NCBI GenBank assembly: GCA_023417985.1
Contig: JAEZDV010000318.1
Span: 1 to 18,107 of the forward strand
DNA length: 18,107 nucleotides
Direction: 5' to 3'
Origin: Actinomycetes bacterium
Lineage (GTDB): Bacteria > Actinomycetota > Actinomycetes > Mycobacteriales > Mycobacteriaceae
A program made the position numbers and the translations under genes. Positions 8,011-15,626 of this stretch are shown piece after piece; within the stretch, counting starts at the first letter, position 1, and every line of letters starts with the position of its first letter. Below the pieces are notes generated by a model. That model was not told the origin of the DNA. It saw nothing but the letters and a program-made list of their open reading frames with translations, and ran no database searches.

Positions 8011-8655
8011 ATGGCACGACCCCGCACCCCTCTGCTCAGCCGGTCGCTCATCCGCGACACCACGCTCTCGCTCGTGGACGAGCACGGCCTCGAAGCAGTG
8101 TCCATGCGCAGGATCGCAGCCGAACTCGGCGTACGCGCACCCTCGCTCTACAGCCACTACGCCAACAAGGACGAGTTGTTCGACGACATCGCCGACGGCA
8201 TCGCCGAAACCGTGGACGTGAGCGGATTCGAGAGCGATGACTGGCGCGACGGTCTGCGCATCTGGGCACGTTCGTACCGGGCGGCACTCGCCGCGCATCC
8301 CAACCTCGTCCCGTTCCTGGCATCGAGTCCGCGGCAGCGTCCGGCCGCACTGCACCACGCCGATGCCGTCCAGGGCGGCCTGACCCGTGCGGGCTGGCCA
8401 CCGCGCATCGCGACTCTCATCGGCGCATCGATCAAGTACATCGTCATCGGCTCGGCGATCACGTCGTTCGCGGGCAGCTTCGACGACCACATCGAGACCT
8501 ACAACAACCGGTATCCACACCTCTCCCAAGCGCACCGGCTACGCGAGTACGCAGCGGAAATCGACGTCGACAGCTTCGAACTCCTGCTGGAGTCGTTCCT
8601 GCGCGGCCTCGAGGACAAATACCCCGGTCTCCCGGACGAACCGCCACGAATGTGA
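8011..8655 (+). CDS. TetR family transcriptional regulator
   Basis: A 214-residue DNA-binding repressor. The N-terminal TetR helix-turn-helix is clear: LIRDTTLSLVDEHGLEAVSM, then RRIAAELGVRAPSLYSHYANKDEL at residues 33-56. The C-terminal ligand-binding domain is helical and not specific enough to name a ligand. ATG 8011 has AGGA (8001-8004) with a 6-nt spacer; the frame is open further upstream but only across the divergent promoter. Its divergent arrangement with the two acyl-CoA dehydrogenase genes and the dyad at 7959-7980 suggest that it represses that unit and itself, with an acyl-CoA or pathway intermediate as inducer. That is inference. The LLM gene downstream has its own promoter-like box and need not be in the same unit. 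Confidence 0.93.
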   Translation: MARPRTPLLSRSLIRDTTLSLVDEHGLEAVSMRRIAAELGVRAPSLYSHYANKDELFDDIADGIAETVDVSGFESDDWRDGLRIWARSYRAALAAHPNLVPFLASSPRQRPAALHHADAVQGGLTRAGWPPRIATLIGASIKYIVIGSAITSFAGSFDDHIETYNNRYPHLSQAHRLREYAAEIDVDSFELLLESFLRGLEDKYPGLPDEPPRM

Positions 8656-8710
8656 CACCGCCGGCCGGTACTACTCCTTTTCAAGCGGTGCGGAGCGGGC
8701 GTCGTCGTCC

Positions 8711-8722
8711 TACGGTGGAACG
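8711..8722 (+). promoter_or_regulatory. Putative -10 box for a leaderless LLM oxidoreductase transcript
   Basis: TACGGT (8711-8716) fits TANNNT and is followed by 6 nt (GGAACG) and ATG 8723. GGTGGA could also act as a weak, rather close Shine-Dalgarno if transcription starts farther upstream. Confidence 0.4.
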
Positions 8723-9502
8723 ATGACGCGCACCATACGCATCGGACTCCAACTTCAGCCCCAGCAACAGCCCGACTACAGGGTCATCCGGGACACCGTG
8801 CTCCGCGCCGAGGACGCCGGCGTCGACATCGTCTTCAACTGGGACCACTTCTTCCCGCTCTACGGCGATCCCGACGGCGCCCACTTCGAATGCTGGACGA
8901 TGCTCGGCGCCTGGGCCGAGCAGACCGAACGCGTCGAGATCGGCGCACTGGTCACCGGAGGTGGTTACCGCAACCCCGATCTGCTGGCCGACATGGCACG
9001 CACGGTCGACCACATCAGCGGCGGCCGTCTCATCCTCGGAATCGGCTCCGGCTGGTTCGAGAAGGATTACGACGAGTACGGCTACGACTTCGGAACGAAG
9101 GGTTCCCGCCTGGACCTGCTGGCCGAGTATCTGCCCCGCATCACTTCGCGTTTCGAGAAGCTGAACCCGCCGCCCACTCGGCACATCCCGATCCTCATCG
9201 GCGGGGGCGGACCGAAGAAGACCCTCCCGATGGTCGCGAAGTACGCGGACATCTGGCACAGCTTCGGCGAGTTCGAGACACACGTCGAAAAGTCCGAGAT
9301 CCTCGCGCAGCGATGCGCCGACCTGGGCCGTGACCCCGACGACATCGAGCGGTCCACGGACTGGCCCGGCGTCGACAAGGCCGCGGTGTACGTCGAACAG
9401 GGCATCACGCAGTTCACCGTCGGAATCGGTGGCCCGGACTACGACCTCGCACGGCTGGTCGAGGCGATCGCCTGGCGGGACGCGAGCGCCGACCTCGCCT
9501 GA
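8723..9502 (+). CDS. LLM class F420-dependent oxidoreductase
   Basis: A 259-residue luciferase-like TIM-barrel oxidoreductase. The family pattern is clear: an IRIGLQLQP first strand, AEDAGVDIVFNWDHFFPL (30-46), an EIGALVTGGGYRNPDLLADMARTVDHISGGR core at 72-102 and LGIGSGWFEKDYDEYG (105-120), then IPILIGGGGPKKTL (155-168). Members with this GGGYRNPxLLAxMA and GxGxGW pattern generally use F420 rather than FMN; the substrate is unknown. The start ATG 8723 is supported by a TANNNT box 6 nt upstream. In-frame sequence further upstream overlaps the TetR gene in another frame and is not coding. It is followed by a strong hairpin, so co-transcription with the hydrolase downstream is doubtful. Confidence 0.9.
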   Translation: MTRTIRIGLQLQPQQQPDYRVIRDTVLRAEDAGVDIVFNWDHFFPLYGDPDGAHFECWTMLGAWAEQTERVEIGALVTGGGYRNPDLLADMARTVDHISGGRLILGIGSGWFEKDYDEYGYDFGTKGSRLDLLAEYLPRITSRFEKLNPPPTRHIPILIGGGGPKKTLPMVAKYADIWHSFGEFETHVEKSEILAQRCADLGRDPDDIERSTDWPGVDKAAVYVEQGITQFTVGIGGPDYDLARLVEAIAWRDASADLA

Positions 9503-9511
9503 GAAACCGCA

Positions 9512-9557
9512 GGTGGTAGGTGTGCCATGCGGACAAAATGCTCGCGCACCTACCATC
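9512..9557 (+). terminator. 14-bp hairpin between the LLM and hydrolase genes
   Basis: Arms 9512-9525 (GGTGGTAGGTGTGC) and 9544-9557 (GCGCACCTACCATC) pair over 14 bp with two G-U pairs and an 18-nt loop, 9 bp after the LLM stop. The right arm also forms a second small dyad, CTACC-ATC-GGTAG (9550-9562), just before the next start codon. It may be a terminator without T-tract for the LLM gene, or an operator or leader structure for the hydrolase gene. Confidence 0.45.
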
Positions 9558-9565
9558 GGTAGTGC

Positions 9566-10759
9566 ATGCCGAATGTACCGATGCTTCCACCGTGCAGCCC
9601 CGGCGACTGGGACGACGATCGCCGGAGGCAGCGCCTGCGCGACACCCGGCTCGGCCACGCGCCGAACGCCGGACGAGTACGTCGCGTGCTCGCCTGCATC
9701 GCCTATCTGCTCGTGCCTCTGGTGGTGCTGGCCACCCAGTACTGGTCGTGGGATGTCGCACCCGTTCGCGAACAACTCGCTCTGACACAACCGCAGATCC
9801 ACCAGGTCCACGACGCCTCACCCGGCGCTGTCGATACCGCCGTGGTCGACCTCGTCGGACTCGGCAATCTGGATGCGACCGCCACCGCCGAGGCGTTACC
9901 GGCGCTGAGCGAGATCGGCCAGGTGTGGGCGGTCGAATACGACAACAGAGGTCTCGACACCGCCGTCGTGAGCGACCTGATCCTCGAGCGTGCCGGGTGG
10001 TCGGGTGTGGAGAACATCGTCCTCGTCGGGCACAGCATGGGCGGCATCATCGCCCTCGAGGTGGCGGAGCACCTGTACCAGGAAACCCCGCTGGAGGTGA
10101 CGGGCGTAGTGCTGGACTGCACTCCCGTCGACCTCCACGCGGTGCGGTCCGAGAGCCGCGATGCCGGTGAGGAGATGCTCCGCTGGGTCGGCTGGCTCCC
10201 GGGCGCACGCGAAAGCCGGACCATGCGGATGTCGGTGGAGATCGCGGCGCGCCAGGAGCGGTTCGTCGTTCCCTCGGACCGGTGGTACCGGCGGATCGAC
10301 ACCGCCGAACTGCGGGGCGTGATCGAGGAAGTGCTGCGCGACAAGATCTTCTCCAACGACGCCGCGAGCAACGGAATGATCGAGTCGCAGTTCCGGGCGA
10401 TCGTCGCCTCGGGTGCCATCGACAACCTGCAAGCGCTCGCCGACCACCGCGACGACAAGGCTCGCCCTGCCGTGATGTTCCTCCGTCCCCGGAACGCGCA
10501 CGACGACCCGGTTGTGGACGTCGAGTACACGCAGCAGATCCTGCGCGACCAGTCGGGCGGCCCCGACGGCACGCTGCTCGTCTCGAAGCTCGACGACATC
10601 GGGCATGCGAACCCGATCCAGGCGACCGCCGCATACAACGAGGCGATCACCCGCCGGATACTCCCGTTCCTGGACTCGCGGCCCGGTGCGATCGAGACGA
10701 ACGACCGGGCGGCCGAGAGCGACGCGCCGGCCACGATCGTCGTACCGGACGGATCCTGA
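9566..10759 (+). CDS. Membrane-anchored alpha/beta hydrolase
   Basis: A 397-residue protein with a nucleophile elbow GHSMGG (155-160, Ser157). H347 in DDIGHANP is the likely catalytic histidine, and an acidic residue near 313-314 (HDDPVVD) is a candidate third member. A single hydrophobic segment at about 41-57 (VLACIAYLLVPLVVLA) follows an Arg-rich N-terminus, indicating a signal anchor with the hydrolase domain on the outside by the positive-inside rule. Substrate is unknown; lipase, esterase and peptidase are all possible. ATG 9566 is the annotated start, but the Shine-Dalgarno is poor and ATG 9581 is possible. The tail after about 372 is polar and may be disordered. It converges on the ggh gene. 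Confidence 0.85.
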   Translation: MPNVPMLPPCSPGDWDDDRRRQRLRDTRLGHAPNAGRVRRVLACIAYLLVPLVVLATQYWSWDVAPVREQLALTQPQIHQVHDASPGAVDTAVVDLVGLGNLDATATAEALPALSEIGQVWAVEYDNRGLDTAVVSDLILERAGWSGVENIVLVGHSMGGIIALEVAEHLYQETPLEVTGVVLDCTPVDLHAVRSESRDAGEEMLRWVGWLPGARESRTMRMSVEIAARQERFVVPSDRWYRRIDTAELRGVIEEVLRDKIFSNDAASNGMIESQFRAIVASGAIDNLQALADHRDDKARPAVMFLRPRNAHDDPVVDVEYTQQILRDQSGGPDGTLLVSKLDDIGHANPIQATAAYNEAITRRILPFLDSRPGAIETNDRAAESDAPATIVVPDGS

Positions 10760-10770
10760 CCCCGGTCCCT

Positions 10771-10808
10771 CCGCCGCGCCTAGCCCAGCCAGTCCAGGAC
10801 CGCGGCGG
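10771..10808. terminator. Possible hairpin at convergent hydrolase/ggh ends
   Basis: CCGCCGCG (10771-10778) and CGCGGCGG (10801-10808) form an 8-bp perfect inverted repeat with a 22-nt loop spanning the ggh stop codon, 12 bp beyond the hydrolase stop. It could end transcription from both sides. Simple GC repeats are common here, so chance is possible. Confidence 0.3.
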
Positions 10809-12117
10809 CGGTCCAGGACTGCTGCATGCTGCCCAGCGGCTCACCCGTGAACGGCTCGTAGTACTCCGCGAACGAACCGTCGCTTGCCTGTCGTAATCCC
10901 TCGGCCTGCAACATCTTCGACCGCTCCGCCCAGCCGCGCCGCGCGAATGCCCACGAGAACAACCACGTCATGACCGGCCACACCGGCCCGCGCCAGTATT
11001 CGCGGGGGCGGAAGGCGCCGGAAACGGGCGAAGTCGACGGCGGCACCGCATAACGCAGGTCCGGATGGCCACAGAATTTCGGGCCCTCGAACGTCCGGAT
11101 CAACGCTCGTTCCGCCTGCCGGTCGAGACCACCGCACAGCAGGGGAGCGAACATCGCGAGGGTGTCGGTAGCCAGCCATCGCCCGGTGCGCAGATCGAAG
11201 TCCTTCGCGGCGCCGCTGCGCGGGTCGGTGGTGGCGATCACGCCGTGACGGAACCGTTCGGCCCAGCCGTACAGTTCGCGCACATCCGCGTTGGGACGGG
11301 AGTGCTCTTCGCCGATGTTGGCCAGCACCTCGCACGCCAGGGAGAACACCGCGCTGACGAACACGTCCTCGACCGCGAAGCTCATCGACTTGGCCAGCAC
11401 GTCGTCTTCGTAGCGCGCCGCCTTCATTTCCTCGAGCAACCACAGGTAGCGGGCGTACTCGCCGTCCGACGGACGCTCGGCGGGGTCGGCGACGTGGTTG
11501 AGATCCTCCCGCCGGAAGAGCGGGACGTCCCCGGCGGCGACGTTCGCATAGGCGAGATCCCACCGCGGTGAGTTGTCCATCCCGGACTCCCACCCGTGGT
11601 ACAGCGCGATGCGGCCGTTTCCGTCCAGGTCGCGGGCGTGAGCGAGCCACCGGTGCCAACGGACGAGATCGGCCCACCGACGGTCGAGGAACTCCTCCGC
11701 GACGGCGCGTGTGGTGCGGCCGTGCCGCCGGGAATGCTCGAGAATGCGTTGCACCGCGATCGCGTGCACCGGCGGCTGCGTGATGCCCGACGTCTCCACC
11801 CCGAAGGGGGCGTGGGCGGCCAGTTCGGACACCGCCCAGCGTGCCGGCCCGGGGAAGTACCCGTCGATGCCGTTCGCGAACACGATGTGCGGAATCATGC
11901 CGTTCTTCCACTGGGCCGACAGCAGGGTATCGAGTTCGACGACGGCACGTTCGACGCTGAGCGGTGCGAGTCCGACCGCGACGAAGGCGGCGTCCCAGCT
12001 CCACATGTGCGGATACAGCCGGGGCGCGGCACTGGTCATGGTGCCCAGGTCGTTGCCGCGCAGCAGGTAGGCGGCGCGCGCAGCGAGCTGAGTGGGAGTG
12101 AATCCTCGGTCCGGCAT
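10780..12117 (-). CDS. ggh: Glucosylglycerate hydrolase (GH63)
   Basis: A 445-residue (alpha/alpha)6-barrel glycosidase expected to hydrolyse glucosylglycerate to glucose and D-glycerate in the cytoplasm; no signal peptide is seen. It closely matches the characterised mycobacterial enzyme (M. hassiacum GgH) as I remember it: LAARAAYLLRGNDLG (11-25), YPHMWSWDAAF (35-45), WKNGMIPHIVF (70-80), GWESGMDNSPRW (175-186) and FAEYYEPFTGEPLGSMQQSW (416-435). D181 in GMDNSPRW and E418 in FAEYY correspond to the catalytic acid and base, which I recall as D182 and E419 in that enzyme. Mannosylglycerate is a possible second substrate. ATG 12117 gives the family's normal length. No glucosylglycerate synthesis gene is nearby. 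It is divergent from the spermidine-synthase-like gene. Confidence 0.92.
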   Translation of the reverse strand: MPDRGFTPTQLAARAAYLLRGNDLGTMTSAAPRLYPHMWSWDAAFVAVGLAPLSVERAVVELDTLLSAQWKNGMIPHIVFANGIDGYFPGPARWAVSELAAHAPFGVETSGITQPPVHAIAVQRILEHSRRHGRTTRAVAEEFLDRRWADLVRWHRWLAHARDLDGNGRIALYHGWESGMDNSPRWDLAYANVAAGDVPLFRREDLNHVADPAERPSDGEYARYLWLLEEMKAARYEDDVLAKSMSFAVEDVFVSAVFSLACEVLANIGEEHSRPNADVRELYGWAERFRHGVIATTDPRSGAAKDFDLRTGRWLATDTLAMFAPLLCGGLDRQAERALIRTFEGPKFCGHPDLRYAVPPSTSPVSGAFRPREYWRGPVWPVMTWLFSWAFARRGWAERSKMLQAEGLRQASDGSFAEYYEPFTGEPLGSMQQSWTAAAVLDWLG

Positions 12118-12191
12118 CGTCCCATTCTCCGGCTTCCGCGCCGATCCGCACGCCGGGCCGGACCGTGTAACACGCGCGATACATGCGGGAC

Positions 12192-12203
12192 TAGGCTCGA
12201 ATC
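12192..12203 (+). promoter_or_regulatory. Putative -10 box for a leaderless spermidine-synthase-like transcript
   Basis: TAGGCT (12192-12197) fits TANNNT and is followed by 6 nt (CGAATC) and ATG 12204. There is no Shine-Dalgarno in the 6 nt before the ATG. It lies in the 86-bp divergent gap shared with ggh. Confidence 0.4.
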
Positions 12204-13142
12204 ATGGGCAGGCAGCGAGGTGGCCGGGCTGCATCGACGCCGCGCCGGGGAAAAACGACGGATGTGCCCAACGGCCCCGTCGAAGGTGTGTACGACATCG
12301 ACACCGGTACGTGCGAGCTGGTCAAGGACCGTTATCTACCCGACGGCTGGGTACTCGAGGTCAACGGTGTCCCCAGTTCCCACATCGATCTCGGCGACCC
12401 GGCGCTGCTGGAATTCGAGTACATGCGCTGGATCGCGATGCTCGTCGAGAGCAGGTTCGCCCACGACGCCCGGCTCCGCGCGCTGCACCTCGGCGGAGGA
12501 GCCTGCACGATGGCGCGGTACTTCGCGGCCGGGTACCCCGACGCGCGTCAGGTGGTCGTGGAGATCGACGGACGGCTCGCCGAGTTGGTCCGGGACTGGT
12601 TCGACCTCCCCCGCGCGCCCCTGCTCCGGATTCGCGTCGGTGAAGCTCGCGCCGTCCTCACCACCCTCTCCGACGACAGCAGAGATCTCGTCGTCAGGGA
12701 CGTCTTCGCCTTCAGCAAGACCCCCGTCGCCCTGACGACGGTCGAGTTCACCCGTCACGCCCGTCGGGTGCTGTCCCCGGGCGGCATCTACGTCGTCAAC
12801 TGCGGCGACACCCGGGACCTGACGACCGCGCGACGTGAAGCCGCCACGATCGGATCCGTGTTCGAGCACCTGGTGGTGATCGCCGATCCTGCAATGCTCA
12901 AGGGCAGGCGCTACGGCAACATCATCATCGCCGGGAGCGACACTCCGCTCGACCGGAACCCTTCTCTGGCAAGGGACTTGCTCGGTGGCGCGGTTCCGGC
13001 ACACCTGTGGGACGACACCCAGGTGCGACGTTTCGCCGCGGGTTCCCGGGTGATCGACGACAGTGAGGCACCCGTCCGGAAGGCCGCTGTGCCGGCAGAG
13101 GACGGAACAAACGGGAAGCCGCAGGGGTTGCAGGAGTCATGA
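12204..13142 (+). CDS. Spermidine-synthase-like Rossmann-fold protein
   Basis: A 312-residue SAM-binding-fold protein of the spermidine synthase/methyltransferase superfamily. Motif I is LHLGGGACTMARYF (95-107), motif II VVVEIDGRL (117-125), and an RDVFAF segment (165-170) stands where spermidine synthases have their DxxDP catalytic loop. The second half of motif I is GGGAC rather than GGGDG, and the DxxDP loop is absent, so aminopropyl transfer from decarboxylated SAM is unlikely. A methyltransferase or a non-enzymatic role is more likely. The first 25 residues are Arg/Lys/Gly-rich. Residues after about 290 are a polar tail. The start is supported by a TANNNT box 6 nt upstream. The gene overlaps the pirin gene by ATGA, so the pair is translationally coupled. 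Confidence 0.8.
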   Translation: MGRQRGGRAASTPRRGKTTDVPNGPVEGVYDIDTGTCELVKDRYLPDGWVLEVNGVPSSHIDLGDPALLEFEYMRWIAMLVESRFAHDARLRALHLGGGACTMARYFAAGYPDARQVVVEIDGRLAELVRDWFDLPRAPLLRIRVGEARAVLTTLSDDSRDLVVRDVFAFSKTPVALTTVEFTRHARRVLSPGGIYVVNCGDTRDLTTARREAATIGSVFEHLVVIADPAMLKGRRYGNIIIAGSDTPLDRNPSLARDLLGGAVPAHLWDDTQVRRFAAGSRVIDDSEAPVRKAAVPAEDGTNGKPQGLQES

Positions 13143-14164
13143 CTTCCGTGGACACGCCCGTACTGCAGGTTTTCCCCCTCGGTTCCACGTGGCAGACGAT
13201 CGATCCGTTCCTCTTCGTCGCCCATCACGTGGACGCATACCCGGCGGGTAACGCCGACCTCGGTCCCGACGCGCCGCTCACCGGCCGCCCCATCGGGCAG
13301 GACTTCGGCAACCCCGCGGGCTGGAACATGTACCACGGGACGACCGTCCCGGGATTCCCTCAGCACCCGCACCGCGGCTTCGAAACCGTGACGTTCGTCC
13401 GCTCGGGCATCATCGACCATTCCGACTCGGTCGGTGCTACCGCACGCTTCGGTGAGGGCGACACACAGTGGCTCACCGCGGGCAACGGCGTGGTGCACAG
13501 CGAGATGTTCCCCCTGCTCCATCGTGACCGCCCCAATCCCCTCGAGTTGTTCCAGATCTGGCTCAACCTTCCCCGCGAATCGAAGACCGCAGACCCGCAC
13601 TTCACGATGTTGTGGAGCGATCGGACGCCCACCGTCGAGGCCACGGATTCCTCGGGTCGTTCCACGCACATCCGGGTTCTCGCAGGTGCGCTCGGCGACG
13701 CCGTTCCGCCGTCACCGCCGCCCGCCTCGTGGGCGTCCCGGCCGGACGCCGACGTCGCGATCTGGAACATCGACCTCGAGGCCGGCTCGGAGTGGACTCT
13801 TCCTCCCGCCGCCGGGGCCGACACGCGGCGCGTTCTGTACGTCTACACCGGTTCCGCGGTCGATATCGGCGGCACCCGGGTGGAGGCCGGACACGGAGCG
13901 CTCGTCGACGCGTCCGCGCCGGTGCTGCTCCGGGGCGACGGAGGAGCGACACAGATCCTGATGCTGCAGGGGCGTCCGATCGGTGAACCTGTCGTGTCGT
14001 ACGGACCGTTCGTCCTCAACGACGAAGCGGGCGTCCGCAAAGCCTTCGACGACTACCGTCGCACCGGATTCGGTGGCTGGCCGTGGAATTCCGACGACCC
14101 GGTCCATCCGGCGGATTCGGGGCGCTTCGCCCGTTACCCCGACGGGAAGCTCGAAACACCCTGA
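13139..14164 (+). CDS. Pirin family protein
   Basis: A 341-residue bicupin of the pirin family, usually an iron-binding cytosolic protein; some bacterial members have quercetin dioxygenase or regulatory activity. The N-terminal cupin has the metal-binding set H76 and H78 in QHPHRGFETVTF and H120 and E122 in GVVHSEMF. The spacing matches human pirin (H56, H58, H101, E103), so metal binding should be intact. The C-terminal cupin (about 175-280) ends in the usual GxPIGEPVVSYGPFVLN segment, followed by a C-terminal DYRRTGFGGWPW stretch typical of the family. The ATG overlaps the upstream TGA (ATGA) and has AGGAG only 2-3 nt upstream, implying coupled translation. Its link with the spermidine-synthase-like partner is unexplained. 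Confidence 0.93.
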   Translation: MTSVDTPVLQVFPLGSTWQTIDPFLFVAHHVDAYPAGNADLGPDAPLTGRPIGQDFGNPAGWNMYHGTTVPGFPQHPHRGFETVTFVRSGIIDHSDSVGATARFGEGDTQWLTAGNGVVHSEMFPLLHRDRPNPLELFQIWLNLPRESKTADPHFTMLWSDRTPTVEATDSSGRSTHIRVLAGALGDAVPPSPPPASWASRPDADVAIWNIDLEAGSEWTLPPAAGADTRRVLYVYTGSAVDIGGTRVEAGHGALVDASAPVLLRGDGGATQILMLQGRPIGEPVVSYGPFVLNDEAGVRKAFDDYRRTGFGGWPWNSDDPVHPADSGRFARYPDGKLETP

Positions 14165-14165
14165 A

Positions 14166-14180
14166 CGGGAATACCTCCCG
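14166..14180. terminator. Short hairpin between convergent pirin and monooxygenase genes
   Basis: CGGGA-ATACC-TCCCG (5-bp arms, 5-nt loop) sits in the 22-bp gap between the two convergent stop codons. It is short and has no T-tract, so it is only a plausible weak two-way terminator. Confidence 0.3.
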
Positions 14181-14186
14181 AGATGG

Positions 14187-15620
14187 TCACCTGAACTGCA
14201 TGGACCGGGCGATTCGTCCGAACCTCATGGTCGGCAGATCCAGCAGGTAGTTCTGGCGCATGAGCCAGGGACTGCCCGAACCCTGTGTGGGCAGTGACCT
14301 CTCGGCACGGTGGATGTAACCCGAGTTCAGTCCGAGCAGCGGTCTGCGCTCCCCGTTCCCGGTGTACGACGGTACGGCGATCCGGTAGCCCTTCCGGCGC
14401 ATGTAACCGAGCAGGCGGCAGACATACAGCGACGCGAGGTCCGCCCGCAGGGTCCACGACGCATTCGTATAACCGATGCACATCGCCGCATTCGGGATGC
14501 CGTCGAGCATCGTGCCCCGGTAGATGACCTTCGTCGAAAGGTCGATCGGTTCGCCGTCGACGGTGATCGAGATGCCGCCGGCGGGGACGAGGCGCAGACC
14601 GGTGGCGGGTATCAGGATGTCGGCCTCGAGTTCGATTCCCGAACGCAATCGGACGCCCTTCTCGGTGACCGTGTCGATGTGATCGGTGACGACGTCGGCG
14701 GTGCCGGACCGCAGCGCGCGGAACAGGTCGGAGTCCGGCACCAAGCACAGGCGCTGGTCCCACGGGTCGTACGACGGAGTGAAGTGCGGCTCGACCCGGG
14801 TCTCGTCGCTCAACTGCCGCTCGGTGAGCATCCGCAGCACCCTCTTCGCGAGAAGTGGTGCGCGACGGCAGAACTGGTAGAAGCCCAGATTGCCCACGAC
14901 GTTCTTCGCCCTCACCGCACGATAGGCGACGGCTTCGGGAAGGTATCGATGGAGCCCACGTGCGAACCGGTCCCGGGCCGGAAGGGACATCACGTACGAC
15001 GGCGACCGCTGCAGCATCGTCACGTGCGCGGCCCGTTCCGCCAGCGCGGGCACCAGGGTCATCGCCGTCGCTCCGCTACCGATCACTACGACCTTCTTGT
15101 CGTGCCAGTCGAGTTCGTCGGGCCAGAACTGGGGGTGGACCACGGCGCCGGAGAAATCGTCCAGTCCGGCGATCTCGGGAAGGTACCCGGATTCGTAGCT
15201 GTAGTAGCCGCTGCACAGATACAGGAACGAGCAGGTCCACTCCGTGGTCCCGTCCACGGTGCGCGCGCGCACGGTCCAGCGTGCCTGCTCGGTGGACCAC
15301 GACGCCTCGGTGACTTTGTGCCCGAATCGTATTCGCTCGTCGATGCCGTTCTCTTCGGCGGTGGCACGCACATATCGGAGGATGTCGGCTCCGTCGGCGA
15401 TCGATTTCTCGCCTCGCCACGGACGGAACGGGTAACCCAGGGTGTACATGTCGCTGTCGGAGCGGATTCCCGGGTACCGGAACAGATCCCACGTTCCGCC
15501 GATCGTGTCGCGGCCCTCGAGGATCGCGTAGCTCGAGTCCGGGCATCGCGTCCGAAGGCGGTAGGCGGCGCCGATCCCGGAAAGCCCCGCCCCGACGATC
15601 AGCACATCGACGTGTTGCAC
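14187..15620 (-). CDS. EthA-type Baeyer-Villiger flavin monooxygenase
   Basis: A 477-residue FAD- and NADPH-dependent monooxygenase expected to insert oxygen into ketones or oxidise sulfur compounds. The FAD fingerprint GAGLSG is at 10-15, a GGTWDLFRYPGIRSDSDMYTLG segment runs from 41, the Baeyer-Villiger signature FSGAVVHPQFWP at 156-167 fits FxGxxxHxxxW(P/D), and the NADPH motif GSGATA follows at 181-186. These segments, plus YDPWDQRLCLVPDSDLFRA and GYTNASWTLRADL, closely resemble mycobacterial EthA, the activator of ethionamide. The GTG start at 15620 is 6 nt after the PHP gene stop and has AGGA overlapping that stop, so the two are coupled. In M. tuberculosis ethA is controlled by the divergent ethR; no such gene is present here. 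The true substrate is unknown. Confidence 0.92.
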   Translation of the reverse strand: MQHVDVLIVGAGLSGIGAAYRLRTRCPDSSYAILEGRDTIGGTWDLFRYPGIRSDSDMYTLGYPFRPWRGEKSIADGADILRYVRATAEENGIDERIRFGHKVTEASWSTEQARWTVRARTVDGTTEWTCSFLYLCSGYYSYESGYLPEIAGLDDFSGAVVHPQFWPDELDWHDKKVVVIGSGATAMTLVPALAERAAHVTMLQRSPSYVMSLPARDRFARGLHRYLPEAVAYRAVRAKNVVGNLGFYQFCRRAPLLAKRVLRMLTERQLSDETRVEPHFTPSYDPWDQRLCLVPDSDLFRALRSGTADVVTDHIDTVTEKGVRLRSGIELEADILIPATGLRLVPAGGISITVDGEPIDLSTKVIYRGTMLDGIPNAAMCIGYTNASWTLRADLASLYVCRLLGYMRRKGYRIAVPSYTGNGERRPLLGLNSGYIHRAERSLPTQGSGSPWLMRQNYLLDLPTMRFGRIARSMQFR

Positions 15621-15626
15621 AGGTTC

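Noticed and set aside
10791..10820. Direct repeat of GTCCAGGAC on either side of a GCGGCGGCG run
   Set aside because: It lies within the conserved C-terminal codons of ggh (SWT...VLDW) in different frames, so it is explained by coding constraint.
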